A DNA stretch of 8,408 nucleotides. It comes from an uncultured Azospirillum sp. (GTDB lineage: Bacteria > Pseudomonadota > Alphaproteobacteria > RF32 > CAG-239). A program made the position numbers and the translations under genes. Within the stretch, counting starts at the first letter, position 1, and each line of letters opens with the position of its first letter. The stretch covers positions 1-8,408 of the forward strand of contig CANDEX010000070.1 of assembly GCA_947383875.1 (NCBI GenBank), given 5' to 3'. This document shows, piece after piece, positions 6,901 to 8,408 of this stretch. Below the pieces are notes generated by a model that was not told the DNA's origin, did no database searches, and saw nothing but the letters and a program-made list of their open reading frames with translations.

Positions 6901-7136
6901 TTGACCGAAACGGCACAATTAACGGTATGTCTCATGCCGGCAAAAAAACCGAAGACGGACCGGATTTATTTATCCCGATTACTACCGCCATTAACTCTGT
7001 CGGTCTGGAAATCTGCGGACAAATTAATAAGACACCTAAGGTACCGATGGCTGTTATCAAACCTGTATCAAGTGCTATCGACAACTTTACAGGTTCTAAA
7101 GATCCAATACCGATGGGTAAAAAAGGTCGTAAATAA
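3927..7136 (+). CDS. large secreted multi-repeat protein with degenerate trypsin-like C-terminal domain
   Basis: A 1069-residue exported protein with a Sec signal peptide and likely cleavage after ASA (residue 24). Domain order: basic, Cys-rich linker (25-120; Cys81, 86, 96, 103, 106); an alpha/beta domain (about 120-325) whose YILTAEITDYF...LMDLSKSNVLWKG pattern loosely recalls YajG or transport-auxiliary lipoproteins; a Cys-containing linker (349-404); 44-residue tandem repeats (408-606); an acidic region (607-710); a Cys/His repeat (712-778); and a chymotrypsin-fold-like domain (about 842-1010). In that last domain VLTSADLI, KNTALILL and VTVGGALI match the His, Asp and Ser blocks of HtrA-like proteases. 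The triad positions, however, carry Asp881, Asn912 and Val987, so it is probably inactive. The tail is basic (KKGRK). AGGAG (3912-3916) lies 10 nt before the ATG. The family is not recognised. Periplasmic or surface location is inferred; disulfides are likely. Confidence 0.85.
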   Translation: MKFLTSAPFLLLSAMLTVSLPASADNGGEVKIISRQIDRNLERVSARTEGNRAIFKNNFRPIKKKSNRKYNEGPIFGDNDCTRRTCGGAMFGPQTCKKIKLPCEDCGNQPKPVKPRPHLKNYVTLEEDIFQTIHHRCGDFAPLQLEWVDFRIKKGRDRTYSRRLGNYRFRIFGCRRDQRHAILNEGRIVQKDMEFIRIFEDKVSDCYKTVKIPNDICLDTSNKPLPEYILTAEITDYFMNLCDEYDWKDAQKANLRTGSAQMTVTWRLMDLSKSNVLWKGESNGYSEVPDGEYNAEMILIERAFADAVDNLRQLPGFEDQLAIRQTPKDLETQKQALIAMERLNDPVKCQYQSEIKQAQTLCPVNENDFAADGKNTKSQDEAQMCSVQTPPELLSICPADNPNCNGSIEELTTTIPQEKTFIVVDKATGKIIETGGSEIFGKYAQNADIEIIEQTPTIPIEQKTFVVVDKNTGEIIETGGSEIFGKYAQNADVQIFEQTTTVLPEQKTYIVVDKNTGEIIETGGSEIFGKYAQNADIEIIEQTPTIPIEQKTFVVVDKITGKVLETGGSEIFGKYAQNADVQIIDQATGAIIEIGGFTESGKYAQDYPETTVTVAEVGEVITIDGTDGETFEFVDITVNEPGLSNRETEIADAAAKAPVRTFIFGETEETFDLNGRSGNDGTPPDFCPLDEDGNPQCGAELQIDLAAEDASCDGDYCEPSIFQTAANEQADFCEPSIFGFLHEEDHSCSPSPFQFLHEENHDCEPSIFDKLFNTKPSCALNTEQKIDVAAFDVQESGGSIDLSGAASTDGQSWTTLGVSPEENQDAVARNLLCVVNRGPYDKLSAENIYKVRASVVGVTNANGIKGAGLLISDQFVLTSADLIVKDNNRYQLKTINGVELSGKAVRINIKKNTALILLDEKTQFTPLSLNLELPEIGTGGYMALGLLKDEEGGEGYLDNNGKISGYRYSDDKGAEIIVDTFVQNVTVGGALIDRNGTINGMSHAGKKTEDGPDLFIPITTAINSVGLEICGQINKTPKVPMAVIKPVSSAIDNFTGSKDPIPMGKKGRK
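5148..5744 (+). repeat. in-frame 132-bp (44-residue) tandem repeats, A-B-A-B arrangement
   Basis: A partial leading linker (5148-5183) is followed by units at 5184-5315, 5316-5447 and 5448-5579, each exactly 132 bp. A fourth unit starts at 5580, and a diverged fifth unit (5667-5744) overlaps its expected end. Each unit reads roughly TFVVVDKNTGEIIETGGSEI and then FGKYAQNAD plus a variable linker. Units 1 and 3 share the linker IEIIEQTPTIPIEQK, and units 2 and 4 share the VQI[FI] type. Units 1 and 3 share a 35-nt identical block (5274-5308 and 5538-5572, 264 bp apart). This indicates duplication of a two-unit block. The repeats are part of the coding sequence and look like a structural stalk or a set of binding modules. 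Confidence 0.92.
6075..6260 (+). repeat. in-frame Cys/His repeat with 15-16 residue period
   Basis: Cys717, 733, 748, 763 and 778 are spaced 16, 15, 15 and 15 residues apart. The first four open C-[ES]-P-S-[IP]-F segments, and two of these segments end FLHEE[DN]H. The result is two HExxH strings at 742-746 and 757-761. The DNA of neighbouring units is recognisably similar, so the array arose by duplication. Regular Cys, His, Asp and Glu placement suggests metal binding or ordered disulfides. Proline, cysteine and the short period argue against a true zincin protease site. Confidence 0.85.
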
Positions 7137-7141
7137 CCCTA

Positions 7142-7172
7142 AACCCCGTCTTAATCAGACGGGGTTCTTTTT
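7142..7172 (+). terminator. Rho-independent terminator after the secreted-protein gene
   Basis: A perfect 10-bp stem, aaccccgtct (7142-7151) with agacggggtt (7157-7166), encloses the 5-nt loop taatc and is followed by CTTTTT. It starts 5 nt after the stop codon and closes the three-gene plus-strand cluster, separating it from hslVU. Confidence 0.93.
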
Positions 7173-7175
7173 AGC

Positions 7176-7204
7176 CTTGCAATCAGAAAATCTTTTACCT
7201 AAAT
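7176..7204 (+). promoter_or_regulatory. possible heat-shock (RpoH) promoter for hslVU
   Basis: CTTG (7176-7179), 18 nt, then CCTAAAT (7198-7204) is close to the alphaproteobacterial RpoH pattern, CTTG followed about 17-18 nt later by CYTATNT. The -10 part differs at one position. It lies between the terminator and hslV, and hslVU is a classic heat-shock operon. No well-spaced sigma-70 promoter is visible here. The match is short and could be chance. Confidence 0.35.
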
Positions 7205-7236
7205 TATAGATAACATTACTTATTTAAGGAAAATCC

Positions 7237-7761
7237 ATGACCACTATTTTATGTGTCCGCAAAGGAAATGAGGTTGTAATGGCCGGTGACGGTCAGGCAA
7301 CACTTGGTGAAGCTATTGTTTTCAAATCAAAATCCATTAAAGTCCGCCGCATCGGCAACGGAAAAATCATCGCCGGATTCGCGGGAGCCGCCGCAGACGG
7401 CATGACTCTGATTGAACGCTTGGAAGGAAAATTGGAAAAACACGCCAACCAACTTAAACGAGCCGCTGTTGAACTTGCCAAAGACTGGCGAATGGACAAA
7501 TACCTGCGGCAACTACAAGCCTATATGATTGTAGCTGATAAAGATGTCTCTTTGGTTATTTCGGGAACCGGCGAAGTCATGGAACCCGACGACGGCATTA
7601 TCGGCATTGGCAGCGGCGGAAATTATGCGATGGCAGCAGCTAAAGCCCTTTACGACATTGAAGGCTTATCTTTGGAAGATATAGCCCGTAAAGCACTCAA
7701 CATTGCCGGAGATATCGACATTTATACAAACCACAACATTATTATTGAAAAGGTAAATTAA
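7237..7761 (+). CDS. hslV: ATP-dependent protease peptidase subunit HslV (ClpQ)
   Basis: A 174-residue protein of normal family length. It starts MTT, so removal of Met exposes the N-terminal Thr nucleophile. Family blocks include AGDGQATLG (16-24), [16 protein letters not shown] (35-50), AVELAKDWR near residue 68, the GIGSGGNYA motif (about 122-130) and GDIDIYTNH near the C-terminus. HslV forms a double hexameric ring with proteasome-like threonine protease activity. It degrades proteins unfolded by HslU in the cytoplasm. AAGGA (7226-7230) lies 6 nt before the ATG. This start is preferred because any upstream extension would block the N-terminal Thr unless processed. hslU begins after a single base, so the two genes are co-transcribed. 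Confidence 0.97.
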   Translation: MTTILCVRKGNEVVMAGDGQATLGEAIVFKSKSIKVRRIGNGKIIAGFAGAAADGMTLIERLEGKLEKHANQLKRAAVELAKDWRMDKYLRQLQAYMIVADKDVSLVISGTGEVMEPDDGIIGIGSGGNYAMAAAKALYDIEGLSLEDIARKALNIAGDIDIYTNHNIIIEKVN

Positions 7762-7762
7762 A

Positions 7763-8408
7763 ATGGCCGTATTCAGTCCCCGAGAAATTGTTTCCGAACT
7801 TGACCGTTTTATCATCGGTCAAACCGAAGCTAAAAAAGCTGTCGCCGTTGCACTGCGTAACCGTTGGCGTCGAATACAACTGCCGGACAGACTTAAAGAC
7901 GAAATCGTACCGAAAAACATTTTAATGGTCGGTCCGACCGGTGTCGGCAAAACCGAAATATCTCGTCGCCTGGCTAAATTAGCAAAAGCACCGTTTATCA
8001 AAGTCGAAGCCACCAAATTCACTGAAATCGGTTATGTCGGCCGCGATGTAGAATCCATCATCCGCGACTTATTAGAAAATGCACTGCATACCACGAAAGA
8101 AGAACTGCGCAAAAGCGTTGCCGCTAAAGCTGAAATTGCAGCTGAAGAACGTGTTCTGGAAGCTCTGGTCGGTCTCAATGCTGGAGAAGAAACCCGTCAA
8201 AAATTCCGTAAACTTCTGCGCGAAAATCAGTTAAATGACAAAGAAATCGAAATCAGCATATTAGATAACGGCAACACCTCCATGCCAACAATTGATATCC
8301 CGGGAATGCCCGGTGCCCAAATGGGAATGATCAGCCTTGGAGATTTAATCGGTAAACCGTTTGGCGACAAATATAAAACAAAAAAAATGACCGTCGGCGA
8401 TGCCTATA
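7763..8408 (+). CDS. hslU: ATP-dependent protease ATPase subunit HslU (ClpY), 3' end beyond the window
   Basis: The reading frame is open from the ATG to the window edge, giving 215 residues of a protein normally of about 435-450. The N-terminus ([17 protein letters not shown]) matches HslU. Walker A GPTGVGKT is at 57-64 and the pore loop GYVG at 90-93, within [16 protein letters not shown]. Residues from about 110 onward belong to the inserted I-domain that contacts substrate. Walker B and the C-terminal tail that activates HslV lie outside the window. HslU is the hexameric AAA+ unfoldase that feeds HslV. It follows hslV with a 1-nt gap, and its ribosome binding site (AAAAGG near 7748-7753) lies inside hslV, suggesting translational coupling. 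Confidence 0.96.
   Translation, partial: MAVFSPREIVSELDRFIIGQTEAKKAVAVALRNRWRRIQLPDRLKDEIVPKNILMVGPTGVGKTEISRRLAKLAKAPFIKVEATKFTEIGYVGRDVESIIRDLLENALHTTKEELRKSVAAKAEIAAEERVLEALVGLNAGEETRQKFRKLLRENQLNDKEIEISILDNGNTSMPTIDIPGMPGAQMGMISLGDLIGKPFGDKYKTKKMTVGDAY

Noticed and set aside
7177..7210. Sigma-70 promoter TTGCAA...TATAGA upstream of hslV
   Set aside because: The spacing between the two boxes is 22 nt, too long for a normal sigma-70 promoter.

Overview
The window reads as a chromosomal segment of a Gram-negative, AT-leaning alphaproteobacterium, possibly an uncultured host-associated lineage. The evidence is the gene order rpsF-rpsR-rplI without priB, alphaproteobacterial-looking HslV and HslU sequences, a lipobox lipoprotein and a Sec signal peptide. 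The lineage is an inference from protein style only.

Layout. Positions 1-761 have no convincing protein gene but are densely structured. On the minus strand there is a candidate small RNA (about 170 to 11) with its own promoter-like sequence and a strong terminator. Next come pieces that look like dispersed intergenic repeats (about 233-275 and 462-499), a GC-rich nested palindrome (350-441), a bidirectional terminator (531-570) and an imperfect palindrome (597-662). Positions 762-1843 (minus) are the ribosomal protein operon rpsF-rpsR-rplI (S6, S18, L9). Its promoter and a structured leader, possibly an S6:S18 autoregulatory element, lie at 1874-1962. Positions 2031-7136 (plus) form a tight three-gene cluster: a small lipoprotein, the AAA+ helicase YifB/ComM, and a 1069-residue secreted protein. 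A textbook terminator follows at 7142-7172. From 7237 the plus strand carries the ATP-dependent protease genes hslV and hslU, with hslU running off the right edge.

The most interesting object is the 1069-residue exported protein. It combines a Cys-rich N-terminus, a domain loosely like envelope-transport auxiliary proteins, 44-residue tandem repeats in an A-B-A-B order, a Cys/His repeat with a 15-16 residue period that contains two HExxH strings, and a C-terminal trypsin-like domain. All three catalytic triad positions of that domain appear to be replaced (Asp881, Asn912, Val987), so it looks like a pseudoprotease. It may work in the envelope together with the co-transcribed lipoprotein, while the ComM gene between them is cytoplasmic and probably unrelated in function. 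The second item of interest is the minus-strand small RNA candidate at the left edge.
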